Notes: generated from the letters alone by a model not told the origin. A stretch of DNA of 64,000 nucleotides from Helianthus annuus (GCF_002127325.2 NC_035433.2:128782695-128846694); one strand, 5' to 3'. Numbered from the stretch's first letter, positions 1-11,236 are shown. Translations and numbers: made by a program.

Positions 1-597
1 AGTTGACTGGAGATCCCAAGATCTAAGTTCAATAGGAAAACTAACTCATATGCCTAAAGGTGGTCACTGTGGGGGCATAAATAATATGCATAAGCTAGTA
101 TGTATGGCTATACATACCCCCAAAGTATAAAAGGGCGTTTAAATACGTCCTAGTCTATTCCTATGATATTCATTGACAAAGAGTGAGGCTAAGCATAATA
201 TGTGGTAAATGATTTAGATAAATCACGATAACCACAATGCTTTTAATGATCAAAGGAGAATCACCTATGTTAGAGAGAAATGGGGTTGCTTCGAATGGAA
301 TTGAGGGCACAATTCCTAGAGCTCTCGTAGAACCAGGAAAGTGTTCCACGACCATTATTGGACACGACTATGAGAAGATGACCCGGCTAGGGAGAGTCTT
401 GTGTGAAGTGTATTGTCGTCTACACAAACGGCAGACGAGTTCAAAGACATCGAGATCTACTCAGAGCTAGTGGGCTAAGTGCATTTCATGAGCAAAGGTT
501 CAAAGGGTAACACCTACCTATCGTATGCAAAACTCAACTGTCGAGGTTCCATTGGAAACTTTATGTGTTTTGAACGATCTCCATTCATGTGGGGGAT

Positions 598-1074
598 TGT
601 TGGAAATTTAGATGGTGTGAATGGATATTAATTTAGTGAAATTATAATTTAGTAAAATTATAATTATTTACTAGACTCTTCATATGGGTGATAAACTCTT
701 AAGTAGAGTTTTTATGTCAATTTATTAGTTTTTATTAGAGTTTATGTCTCTAATAAAATCTCTAATAAAGTGAGACTTTTAGTAGAGTTTTTATGACAAT
801 TTATTAGTTTTTATTAGAGTTTATTTCTCTAATAAAATATCTAATAAAGTGAGACTCTTCTCTAACCCATATCTCTTGTATGCAAAGTTGGTTATGTGCC
901 TAACTTGATGAAGCTAATTACAAGTAGAGAATTGAAAGTAGAATTTTTAGAAGAAAAAAAAATAGAAGAGTTCTTGGAGATACTTGAAGACCCATGTATT
1001 GGTTACTTAGAGAGATATGTTTTCTTTATTCGATTTCATCATCTTCATACCATTATTTCCCACAAGTTCTAACA
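598..1074 (+). repeat. LTR (3' copy) of the leftmost copia-type element
   Basis: It starts TGTTGGAA and ends TTCTAACA, an imperfect terminal inverted repeat with TG...CA borders. The purine tract abuts it on the left. The sequence at 1075 onward is unrelated and contains no tRNA-complementary site. The target-site duplication cannot be checked because the 5' LTR is outside the window. Confidence 0.65.
702..859 (+). repeat. 79-bp tandem duplication inside the LTR
   Basis: Two copies of a block beginning AGTAGAGTTTTTATG start at 702 and 781 and differ at only a few positions. The duplication lies in the AT-rich middle of the LTR and is probably family-specific. Confidence 0.75.
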
Positions 1075-1614
1075 CTATAATTTTATCCGGTGTAACATCG
1101 GGCGCGTGGCCATGTCCGGCAGTACATACTGCTTCGGCTGTTGTACCCTGGGAGACAGACGCGTCGACTTTAGTAGAGGTGCGAAATCTGTTTTAAGGGA
1201 AGCGTGTTGAACACGTGCCTCAACCAAAATCGTCAACGTTTTAGTGTGCTCTTTGTTGCAGTCAAGGAGTATTTTCAAGACTCAAGATGCTGAATACTCG
1301 AGTCTAGGATGCTATCAAATGCACGTCGAGGACCCACCAGAGATGCGGCTTGAATCAAGATTGGTATATAAAATTATATTTTTATTCTTTTTATTTAGTT
1401 ATTGCAACCGGTATTGTACTATGATATTTCCTACGAATAACGAGAGTCTCGTTATTATATATTTTGTAATTATATTATATAAAATGTGAACCTAGTTCCT
1501 ACATAAGTTATGTAACTAACATCATGTAACTAACAGTCACAAACAAACACTCCATACGTAACACATATTTGGCTTTTATGACATGTGAAGGTGAACCCTA
1601 CTTCTCGTTTATTA
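1075..1614. other. Intergenic stretch, nothing identified
   Basis: This is non-repetitive sequence between the LTR and the Harbinger-like element. Short open frames exist on both strands, but none has a recognisable motif or convincing splice context. Confidence 0.4.
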
Positions 1615-2391
1615 GGTGCTGTTTGTTTTTTCTACAGGAAAATGTCTGCAGTCTGCGGACCACATCTGCAAGTAAAGAGGTGGACCAAAAGTCTGCAATC
1701 TGCAAGGAGAAGAGGGTTTGTTCTTTTTTACTTCTACAAAAAGGTCTGCACTCTTCAACACACACAACAGACACAACTCTTCTCTCTCTCTCTGTGCCTT
1801 CATCAACCACCACCACCACAACCATCCGCCACCACCTAATACTCACCACCGTCCACCGTCGCAACCAGCACCGTCCACCGTCGCAACCAGCACCACCCCC
1901 TGCCTTCATCTACCACCACCACAGTACTCTCTCTCTCTCTCTCTGCCTTCATCTACCACCACCACCACCACCACCTCATTCTTCTCCGTCCACCACCACC
2001 ACCCGAAGAATAAGAATAAACAAGTAAACAATCTAACAACTAGATGAAATTTGGCAAAAAAAAGAAAACCCTAAATTCATACCTGTGTCGGCTGAGGTTG
2101 GAGATCGACGACGAGGTGGAGCCGGTGGGGGAGGTGGTGGCGCCGGAGGTGGAGGTCGCAGATGGTTGGGTGCGGCTGAGGTTGGAGATCGAGCAGGAGG
2201 AGGAGATGCATCTTGAGAAGAGGTTTGAAGACCTCAGGCCAATTCTGCACGACGCAGAGGCGGGGAAGTAGTTTGAAGACCTAACCTCTTCTAAAAAATA
2301 AACAAGCTGCAGACCCTTATGTCTGCGCGTGGTCTGCGCAGCGCAGACATAAGAGGTTCTGAAGTACTTCTAGCAAAAAACAAACACCACC
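1615..2391. mobile_element. Harbinger/PIF-like non-autonomous element
   Basis: The element is bounded by near-perfect terminal inverted repeats, GGTGCTGTTTGTTTTTT on the left and its complement with one mismatch on the right. It is flanked on both sides by TTA (1612-1614 and 2392-2394), the target duplication typical of the PIF/Harbinger superfamily. Subterminal regions are rich in TCTGC/GCAGA words, plausibly transposase-binding repeats. The 777-bp interior encodes no transposase. It holds CT-rich and CCACCA-rich low complexity and then a GC-rich stretch with an open frame (2044-2271) containing two copies of a GGCTGAGGTTGGAGATCGA block. That GC-rich piece looks unlike its AT-rich surroundings and may be captured host sequence; this is inference. 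Confidence 0.7.
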
Positions 2392-2510
2392 TTAGATAAT
2401 CATAAGTCATAACCTTTGTTTCATTTCATGTGAGATTGCTCAACTTTTTAGACAATATTTAACTAGTTATTTCTTTTGGTGTAACTTTTTGAATCTTACC
2501 TTTATAATAA

Positions 2511-3561
2511 CTAGTGGGATTCCCCTGCGTTACGCGGCGGGAATTCAGTTTGTATCGGCTCGATTTGGTACGGTACCATCACTCGCTATACCAAACTAAA
2601 GAGAAAAACCAAAAAAATAAAGTCGTGGAATAACCATAAGGATATCGTCGCATCTTTTACATAAATCGAAAGCCATAAAACCAAACACTGGTACCAATTT
2701 CGATAATACACATACATGTACCGATGTTGTTGGGTCATAATCGGTTCGCTTCATCACAATACCTATCTATACCAAAGAAATATTCTATTTGAATACAACA
2801 CCGTTTTCAAAAAATTAAAAAAAAACTTATACCAGAATCTCGAGAAAAAAAAAATAGTTTAAATAGGACTACTTATTCAACGTTTTTTGAAAAGCTTAAA
2901 GAACAGAAGTTGATAAAAAATACAATCGTTTATCAATATTAATTAAATAATATCAATAAATATTCATCACTTAATACAATAATAATAAAAATTCGTAGCG
3001 TGAATTCAATTAGTATCGGCTCGACTTGGTACGGTATAGTCACTCTTATACCAAACGAAAGAAAAAAACAAAATAAATAATAAAATCGTGGAATGACCAA
3101 AAGGATATCGCCGCATGTTTTACATAAATCGAAAATCATAAAGCCAAACACTGGTACCGATTCCGATAATACACATACATGTACTGATGTTGTTGGGTCA
3201 TAATTGGTTCACTTCATCACAATACCTATACCAGAGAAATATTCTATTTGAATACAAAACCGTCTTCAAAAAATAACAAAAAAACTTATATTAGAAAGTC
3301 AAGAATTTTTTTTAAATATAACTACTTATTCAACTTTTCTGAAAAAACTTAAAAGAATAAAAGTTGATAAAAAAAATACAACTATTTATCAATATTAAAA
3401 AAATAATATCAAGAATTAATTTAATTTAATATAATAAATGTTCATCACCTATGATTTTAATAACATTTATTAAATGTTTATCACTTAATATAATATTAAT
3501 AAATTTTCAAAACACTATTCATGGCAAGTTTATGTTAATATATATATATAATGTTACTAGA
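2511..3561 (-). mobile_element. Non-autonomous Helitron
   Basis: Read on the minus strand, the 3' end is CTAG followed by a host T. An imperfect GC-rich hairpin (2522-2541) sits about 11 bases inside it, the classic Helitron 3' signature. The 5' end begins TC (complement of 3560-3561) after a host A, so the insertion is between A and T as expected. No Rep/helicase is encoded. The interior consists mostly of two tandem units. A worn relative with similar words (for example GGTATAGCGAGTG) occurs around 45190-45440. Confidence 0.6.
2541..3440. repeat. Two-copy tandem repeat, about 461-bp period, inside the Helitron
   Basis: Copies begin with GAATTCA at 2541 and 3002 and continue with GTATCGGCTCGA-type words, GGTACGGTA, a conserved CATACATGTAC segment and AT-rich tails. 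The first copy is next to the terminal hairpin. Confidence 0.75.
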
Positions 3562-3980
3562 TTTCATCATTAGGGCGTAATAGTCCAACATTATAAACAT
3601 CACTAGCATGTTGGTCCATTGGCAATAGTGCAGTTGGCATGCTCGCACAGTTTCTACCGACAGACTTCAAGCTTTTGGTCATAGAATAATTGTTAACGTT
3701 TTAAGAATCAACTAACATACCCATACTCTTTCATGATATATTGTGTGGTTTCTTGTGATGTCCGCGGCCATATAGATGAAACGTCTTTTGTTTTGATACA
3801 TGTTTTCACAACAGAATTTGAAGTTACAGGCTTGTTGTTTGGGAAAACACATACAACTTTTTTTAATTACCAACCAACCAGACGTGGCGCACGGCGACGC
3901 TTCTTTTGGGAGAAAGCTATTAACTCCACTTCTCTTTGATCTGGTGAAAAAAGAAAAGATAAAAAGCTATATATTAATTA
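3562..3980. other. Unassigned flank between Helitron and Mutator-like element
   Basis: I see no repeat boundary, RNA gene or convincing coding frame in this stretch. Confidence 0.35.
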
Positions 3981-4195
3981 GGGTAAATTACTTTTTGAGT
4001 CTCTGCGTTTTAGTGGTTTTAACCACTTGAGTCCAAAATCAAAATGTTTAACGCCATGAGTCCATATAACCATTTTTCTTAACTATTTGAGTCCAAATTG
4101 TTGGTGCATCCGTCTGTCGACTTCGTCTTGTATCGAGTCTTGTATAGAAATAGATAGATCAGGGCTCGGAAATCAAGAAAGTGTGAATTAGAGGT

Positions 4196-4235
4196 AATTT
4201 CGCTTGAAATGACACTAGGTCATTTCAAGCGGAAT
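4196..4235 (+). promoter_or_regulatory. U3 inverted repeat upstream of TATA
   Basis: Arms of about 17 bp (TTTCGCTTGAAATGAC and its near-complement) flank a few-base loop. The same structure is at 10864-10903 in the 3' LTR. In the related family at 46270-56765 it occurs at 46645-46685 and 56626-56666. Its conservation between diverged LTRs and its position before the TATA box suggest a cis-acting role. Confidence 0.6.
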
Positions 4236-4340
4236 CAGATGTTTTATTTCCACTTGAAGTTTACATGTTGATTTCGCTTGAACTCATTTAGAGCGAAATC
4301 AGGTTTCGCTTGAAGATGTTTCAAGCGAAATCATAACTTC

Positions 4341-4348
4341 TATAAATA
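4341..4348 (+). promoter_or_regulatory. TATA box of the gag-only element
   Basis: TATAAATA lies in the LTR about 100 bp after the hairpin and 220 bp before the LTR end. The 3' LTR has the same motif at 11009. Confidence 0.6.
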
Positions 4349-4568
4349 GCTGATGTTGTGTGTCATTTAAAGCGGAATTAGCAGAGAATTTTCCGACAGC
4401 GAAGCTCTGTTGAAGTGTCTTCTGAATTGTAATTGTTCCAGAATTAATATACAAGACAGTTTTAAAGTGAATACAACTGAAATAACACTAATACACTTGT
4501 TTCCGCCTTTTGTATTGGTGAATTACTCTTCTGATCGACTCGTTCGGGTCTGAAAACGATCCTACAAG

Positions 4569-4580
4569 TGGTATCAGAGC
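4569..4580 (+). other. Primer-binding site (initiator Met-tRNA)
   Basis: TGGTATCAGAGC, complementary to the 3' end of plant initiator Met-tRNA, starts two bases after the 5' LTR. It fixes the element's orientation as plus. Confidence 0.9.
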
Positions 4581-4749
4581 TCAGGAGGAAGAGTTCTTAC
4601 CATTTCAGCTGCATTTTCTGTTTTCTACACCTTCTTTTTCAAATTGAAAAATTTTTCACGGTTAAAATCGGCTCAAATTCTCATATAACATGCACAATTA
4701 TGTTTTAACAAATCCTGGAAAGTTTTAGAATTAAAATCGACTTAAAACT

Positions 4750-5035
4750 TGACATTTTGGTTATTTCGCTTGAAAAGTTATTTGATCTTGCTTACACATC
4801 TACATTTCAAATGGAATCAGACATTAATTTCGCTTGAAATTGGTATTCCGCTTGAGATTTTGGATTGATTCCGCTTGAAATCGTTATTTCGCTTGAAAAG
4901 TCTTGTTGTTTCCGCTTGAACCGTATTCCGCTTGAAAGGTGTTGTTGATTTCGCTTGAATCAGAGATTCCGCTTCAAAGAGTAATCTCGCTTGAACTTGT
5001 TATCCCGCTTGAACAAGTAATTTCGCTTGAAAGAC
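4750..5035 (+). repeat. Reiterated TTYCGCTTGAA words in the leader
   Basis: About a dozen copies of TTYCGCTTGAA (Y = C or T; a few with one change) occur at spacings of roughly 15-35 bases between the primer-binding site and the gag start, all in the same orientation. The leader of the related element at 46270-56765 has an equivalent cluster (55760-56030). Confidence 0.8.
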
Positions 5036-5063
5036 AGTTTTGAGAATTTCTTGAAAACGAAAC

Positions 5064-8000
5064 ATGGAGAACGAGTTTTATAATGCCTTTGCTGGTCCAA
5101 TGAATATTACTCAAAGTACATAGCTTGAAAATGAAACGGGGACATCACAAAAACCACCTAAGCTTTTGGATATTGATGATTATAATGGTTGGTCCGAACG
5201 TTTTGGTAACTGGGTTGAAGCTTATCATTTGGATGCTAGGGAACATACTGAAGTTCAATATGAAAGACCAACAAAGAACAATAATCAGATAATGCCAATT
5301 AGAGAAATGAGTGCTGATGAGAAAAAGAAGTATAGCGATGAGAAATTGATGGTTAGTTTATTACAACAAGCGATTAAAAAGGACATATTGATTCTTCTTC
5401 AACATGATGGAAGTGCATATTCGATTTGGAATGAATTAGAAGCAAAGTTTCTAGGAAGTGATGATATGCTCAAGAACAAAATGTCACTTATGAAGAAAGA
5501 ATTTGATCTATTCCGTGGTTTGAAAACAGAAAACACCAAGCAGATTATTGAAAGATATTGTAACTTGGTGAAAAATATGACAAAATTAGGCATAAAAAAG
5601 GATACAGATGAGTTGATTGAGAAACTAGCTGATGCGTTACCATATGATATTTGGGGAACGTATCTGATGATGTTGAGGAATAATAGAAAGGAATATATAA
5701 AGTTAACACTGGGTGAGTTTATTAAACATCTTGAAGCTCAAGAGATGGAGCAAAGAAAGATTGCTAGGATGAAGAACTATGATGGAGAACAAGACATCGG
5801 ATTGTATTTCAAAAGTGGTGTTAGTGATAAGACCAATTTTTCTCCAAAGATTGAAACTACTTTTAATGCAAAAGGTTCTTCTGAAAGTTCATCTCAGGGA
5901 TCAAGCAGCAAAACAGAATTTACTTCATTTCCAACATTTGATCCACATTTTTCTACAACAAAGAGTGGCAAAGTTCTTCAATGCAACATTGCTTTAAATC
6001 TTGAAAATGATCAGAATTATACTGAGGAAGTTGCTAAAAGTCACATGTCTTTGTTGGTGACTGTGCTTGAATCCTATGGAGGTTTAGTTGCAGGGAGAAT
6101 CGGGAATCCAATGCTCACGAAAGAGGATTACGATCAAATTGATGCTGGGGAGATGGAATTGATGGATATAAAATGGTGTATGGCTAGTGTGTTGAGACGT
6201 GCTGAAAAATTTAAACAAATAACAGGCAGAGATGATTTTCGCGATGCAAATGTTTCAACTTTAGGTTTTGATAAGTCTAAAGTCACTTGTTTTCGTTGCA
6301 GGGAAAAGGGGCATTCAAGAGAGAGTGCACAAATCGCGAAGCAAGTGGAGCTCAAAATCCTTTCGGAAACGACTACTATAAAAAGGCGATTTATCATCAA
6401 GTTACACAACAGCCACATCAACAAAACAGGCACAAACTGCACAAGGTAGAAAAGAAATTGAAGATTCAAAGAGAGCATGTCTGGTTAATCAGGGCAAGGA
6501 AAGTGGATTCAGTTGGGATAAATACATTCCAAAGGATAGTAAAGTATGTTTGGCAGATCAAGAAGATGAAAAATTGCCAGAAGGTTTCAGTTGGGACAAT
6601 TATTGCCCAGACAAAGAATTCATGACCAAAGAGATTTTAAACGCTAAAGCTTTTGTTGCTAATGCTTCTGATGAATATTGGGCAGAAAAATACAGAAAAA
6701 TTGCAAAAGCTGAAGAAGAGAAATGGAAGAAATATGAAGAAGAAGAAGAAGAACAGGAACAAGCTGAAGCTGAGAAAAGGAAAAAGACTAAAGAAGAAGT
6801 TCAAGTAAGAATAGTCAAAGAAGTTCTAGAATTTGAAATTAAAACAGATGCTGATGCAGTCAAAGTTCCTGAGAAGTGTATGAATTGTGATTCTTTGATC
6901 AAGCAAAACAATGAGTTACTACACAATATTAAAAGGCTGAAAGAATCATATGATGTTTTGAACAGAGAGATTAATAAGTACACCGAGTCGAATAGTGAAC
7001 AAGCTGTAGCAATGAATACACTCAAAGGGGCATACATGAGACAGCTTGACAATGTCAACTATTATACTGAAAAGTGTGCTGAGCTTGAGCTGAAACTGGA
7101 AACTCAGAGAATTGAAACTGAGAGAGTTAACAGATTATTAAAAAGTTACTCATGCTCTACTTTTGTTGTTGACAGGATTTACCCAATTGTGGAAAGATTG
7201 AAGACGTTTGAGGTAGAGAAGACTTCGGAAGAGAAGAAGTCCGAGACAAAAGAAGATGATGAAGTAAAAATTTCTGGTAAGAAACTAAGTGTTGTCTACA
7301 ATAGATGTCCACCCCCGGTTGAAAATGGATATTCTCCTCGAAATCCAAATTCTGAAAGAGTCAAAAAGGCAACAAACTTACAGTGGGAGTCTGGGTCGTC
7401 AGATAATTTGCCAGAAAATATTGATATTACGTTCACATCATCCGACACTGATCATGAGTCCGAGTTGATAAAAAGTGTGGTCGATCAGGTGTTGGATAAA
7501 GATGACATAGAGGAATCAAAAACGGAGTCCAAATCTGAGTCAAAGTCTGAGTCCGACACATCAAATTCAACAATCAAAAAGAACAAACGGGTTTATGATA
7601 AAGAATTTTTGCTATCAAAATCTAATTTGAATGACGAACCGGTCAAAGTAGCATATACTTTGAAAGATTCTGACAAATTATATTCTGATGAGATTTTTCC
7701 AATAAGAAGTGTTAAAATCGAAATGATTAAAAAGGTTTTCAAAATCACAGAAATTAATATTTCTGAAATAAAAGATTTAAATCTTTCTGAAAAACCTAAA
7801 CAATACACTTCAAGAGATCAACAAAGAATAAACAAGAAAATGGGTTGCAATTATGGTTATAGTTTTCAAAAGAAACCAAACCATAATGGTAATTTCAAAA
7901 AGAAAGGGTTAGGTTTTAATCAACCGAAAAATTATAAAAATGAAAAAGTTTATAAACCAAAAACTGTGTTTGTTTCAGGAAAATCATCAGAAGCTGAAAA

Positions 8001-8751
8001 AGAGCAAGCATTCAGAAAGCAGACGAACAAAGAATTCCTTGCCAAGAAGCAAGAGGACATGAAGAATAATGTTGCTCAGAAGAAGACAGAGACGAGAACC
8101 TGTTTTCAATGTAAAACAGTTGGTCATATTGCCAGAAATTGTCCAAAGGCAATACAGACAAAACAGGGAGTCTCTGGTAAACTAAAAGAAAAGATTGTTG
8201 AAAAAACTGAACTTACAACCAGAAAATTTACAGGTTTTGAAAATTCAAAGTTTGAGGTTGGTGAATGTTCAAGAAATGTTTTAAAAAGAAAAGAAAATCT
8301 AAAAAATCAGAAATGGGTGGTTAAGGGTTCAGGAAGTAGTTCTAGCGATGAATCTGATTTATCAAAATCAGAGGAGCTATCTACTGGCGATGAATCTGTC
8401 TCCACAAAGACAGAGGAGCCACATGTTGTTGTCAAAGATGAGAAATCAGTTCCGCCAGTGGATGATGTAAATTTTCCACCACTGAAGGCTGAGAATTTAA
8501 GATCTAAAATCGAAAAAGTTGAAATTTGAAATCAATTTTATTCTGTAAAGAATAAATTTGATGTTAAAAAAACTTTCAACGGAAATGTGAAGCACATTTT
8601 TGAAAAAATGGTCAATGGTAAGGCCAAAGGAGTGAAAGAACTCTATGCTTCCAAAAAGAATGTTCACAATTCTGTTGAAAGTGAAGATGAGAAAGAAGTA
8701 GTTACACCCAAGGATGGTCAGGCCTGGGTGTCAATATTTTTCGAAGAATAA
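5064..8751 (+). pseudogene. gag: Broken gag of the SIRE-like derivative
   Basis: The ATG at 5064 follows the leader, and the reading frame is homologous to the start of the Gag at 46270-56765. In order it has a UBN2/gag_2-type capsid region (about 5166-5750), a first CCHC zinc knuckle (near 6290), a long charged coiled-coil region rich in Glu/Lys (6650-7150), an acidic and Ser-rich segment, a second CCHC knuckle (CFQCKTVGHIARNCP, near 8100), and a conserved end around DGQAW. It is broken by a TAG at 5121, a one-base frameshift inside the first knuckle near 6315, a second frameshift near 6400-6440, and a TGA at 8527 followed by 73 more in-frame codons to TAA at 8749. Gag packages element RNA into cytoplasmic particles; this copy cannot make a full product. 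Confidence 0.8.
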
Positions 8752-10766
8752 AAACCTGACTTGCCGGAGCTCCCTAGTTGGTAATCGTGGAGCATGAATC
8801 AGCATCATTCTTGAAAATGTTTTTGAAAATTTAAAATTGAGAAGTGTGACTTGCCGGAACTCCCAGGTTGGTAAGTGTGGAGTAGGAATCGGCATCTTGA
8901 GAATTCAACCAACAAGTGGTAATTGGTTGAAAAGCATTTTTACAAGTGACTGGTTTTTGATCTTACAAGTGGTTAATCAAGGTCATTAAGTTGAACTTGA
9001 TTTAACTATCACTATAAAGAGGAAAGAAACAATGTGATGATATTACCCCATTTCCTACAAGTGGTAAAATCAACAAAACTAATTTTCCGGAAAAACCATT
9101 TTGATTAAAACAAACTTAAGTGTTTTGAAATCACAATGGGAAAATAGTTTGTTGTGAGGGGGAGTTCTGATTGTTTACGCCTAGTGAATGGAGAATTGAG
9201 GCGATTCGATATCAATTGTCATGTTATTTGTACGGTTTGTTTTCAAATTTCTTTAAATGTTTCTGAATTTTAGGGGGAGTAAAGATTTCAGAAAATCCAA
9301 AAACATTAGAAATTTTGAAAAAGCCAAAAACATGATAAAATGAAAAATGAGTTTTTGTTGCATAAAAGAGGAAATGATAGTACATCAGTGGACTATCACA
9401 ACACGCTAAAGAAATGAAAAGTCAAAAGTGTGATAGACAATCTCACTGTGGATGTGCCAGTAGGTTTTTGCACATTTAGTAGACTGTGATGAGATATAAA
9501 TATAAAATTCAAACTTGCTTATCTCGTGGGGAACATTTCTTGGATATATGGGTAACCCCCGAAATCTTGTTTGAAAGGTCCCTCTTTCTGAGATACTAGG
9601 TCTTTATACTCAGTGATATCTGGGGTATTATCCCGGGACTTCTGATTTTGCGGAAGCAGCGGCCTAGTCCCCGTATAATACTTTGCAAATTGCTTGAAAT
9701 ATAGCGCCGCCCTCAACATAAAAAATGATGAAATATTGCAAAATGCTAAATCATGTGCTGTTGAAGAAAAGATCCTCTAAAGGGGACACACCAAAAGTCA
9801 AGCCGTCATCTCTCTGCTGAACGGAAGTTCTGACCTGAGCTCTCACGGTTTCGCATTTAACCCCTTTACAGATATCATCTGTGGTATACTCACCTGTAAG
9901 ACTGAATATTGGGATCTGAATACAGAAGTATATTCAAGTGGTGGGACACGCAAATAAGTTTAAGTTCTTAAGACATTAATCTCGTATCTCGGAACAGTTG
10001 AACTTTGTGTGAAAATTTAAGTGGACCAGAATACTGACAATCTAGGTGAATTGTTTAAAACTTAAAATGAAATCAAGCTTAACTGTGTTAGTGATTTGTC
10101 TCAAAAACTGATATGATCCTCTTGCACAAACTCACAAAAATATTGTTTGTAAATATTTATTTACTGCTTTTCTTTAAAATCAAAAATTCAAAAAGATTTT
10201 AGTGTGTTTTAGCATAAACTTTTGAAAAATACAAAAAGATTTTCGACAAACTGATGTTGAAAAGCTGATTTTCGAAATTCCAAGTGCTAGGCATGATGAA
10301 CATTTCGTGAGGAGGAGTGTGTGATTAAAATGGATGAAAAGTTTCTCCTAAATGGTTATCTAAAATTAAATCATTTTTGAATGATATATGCAAGTAGTTT
10401 CTAAATCTGCAAAATGTTTGAGAAACTTGTGTGTGTGGTAGAGAATATGCAAGTATGAAGATTGACTAATGCCAAGTTCCGATATCTGAGCAGATTGTTA
10501 GCCAGGTTACAAGTTTAGAACATGGAGATGGTGAATTCCAGACTGCGATCCCAGCACATTGAGAGGGGGAGTCTGATGGCGTCAAGAGAGAATTTTGAAG
10601 ATGCAGAAAGCCAGGTTGAGTCTCTGGAAGAAAGAAGAGAAAGAGATAGATAGAGGATGCTTACAATGGAAGATTTTTTGGAGAGAGCAAGCAGACTGAT
10701 AAAGACTGAAGGTTTGACAACCGAAGACTCGACACTGAAGACTCCGCCAACATCCGAGGGGGAGTT
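8752..10766 (+). other. 3' non-coding region of the gag-only element
   Basis: No pol motif is present in any frame. Just after gag there are two copies of a GTGACTTGCCGGAGCTCCC-type linker (about 8757 and 8846), a sequence that in the relative separates gag from pol. Positions 9500-9960 closely match the 3' region of the element at 46270-56765 in the same relative orientation. A purine tract ending GAGGGGGAGTTT abuts the 3' LTR at 10766. Confidence 0.7.
9871..9949 (+). other. Conserved 3' non-coding block shared by three copia families
   Basis: The block runs from GATATCATCTG through GTATACTCACCT to GTGGGACAC. Counterparts lie at 47717-47796 and 28192-28258, both on the minus strand and in the same sense relative to their elements. 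The words at the two ends are kept while the middle varies. Confidence 0.6.
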
Positions 10767-11236
10767 TGTTGGTGCATCCGTCTGTCGACTTCGTCTTGTA
10801 TCGAGTGTTGTATAGAAATAGATAGATCAGGGCTCGGAAATCAAGAAAGTGTGAATTAGAGGTAATTCCGCTTGAAATGACACTAGGTCATTTCAAGCGG
10901 AATCAGATGTTTTATTTCCGCTTGAAGTTTACATGTTGATTTCGCTTGAACTCATTTGGAGCGAAATCAGGTTTCGCTTGAAGATGTTTCAAGCGAAATC
11001 ATAACTTCTATAAATAGCTGATGTTGTGTGTCATTTAAAGCGGAATTAGCAGAGAATTTTCCGACGGCGAAGCTCTGTCGAAGTGTCTTCTGAATTGTAA
11101 TTGTTCCAGAATTAATATACAAGACAGTTTTAAAGTGAATACAGCTGAAATAACACTAATACACTTGTTTCCGCCTTTTGTATTGGTTTGAATTACTCTT
11201 CTGATCGACTCGTTCGGGTCTGAAAACGATCCTACA
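10767..11236 (+). repeat. 3' LTR of the gag-only SIRE-like element
   Basis: It is nearly identical to 4099-4566, starting TGTTGGTGCATCC and ending CCTACA, and is followed by the target duplication CAAAT at 11237-11241. Confidence 0.9.

Larger units (their letters stand above)
1..1074 (+). mobile_element. 3' end of a copia-type LTR retrotransposon
   Basis: The left part is non-coding internal sequence and the right part is one LTR (598-1074). A purine tract, GTGGGGGATTG, lies directly before the LTR start, as expected of a polypurine tract at the 3' end of a plus-strand element. No primer-binding site follows the LTR, so this is the 3' copy. The rest of the element lies left of the window. 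I see no recognisable RNase H or integrase motif in 1-597; the 77-codon ORF at 237-470 matches nothing I know. It could equally be a non-autonomous relative. Confidence 0.6.
4099..4566 (+). repeat. 5' LTR of the gag-only SIRE-like element
   Basis: It starts TGTTGGTGCATCC and ends GATCCTACA. It contains a hairpin at 4196-4235 built from TTTCGCTTGAAATGAC and its complement, further copies of that word, and a TATA box at 4341. Confidence 0.9.
4099..11236 (+). mobile_element. SIRE-like copia retrotransposon, gag-only derivative
   Basis: The element has two LTRs (4099-4566 and 10767-11236), a primer-binding site complementary to initiator Met-tRNA, a purine tract, and a perfect 5-bp target duplication CAAAT (4094-4098 and 11237-11241). 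The only coding region is a long broken gag (5064-8751). The roughly 2 kb from there to the 3' LTR lacks protease, integrase, reverse transcriptase and RNase H. The gag end and the 3' non-coding region match the element at 46270-56765, so this is a deletion or non-autonomous derivative of that lineage. The LTRs differ at about seven bases plus one small indel by eye, which suggests a fairly recent insertion. Confidence 0.85.

Noticed and set aside
1569..2047. Overlapping His/Pro/Thr-rich open frames
   Set aside because: They arise from CCACCA and CT low-complexity repeats inside the Harbinger-like element and look like no protein.
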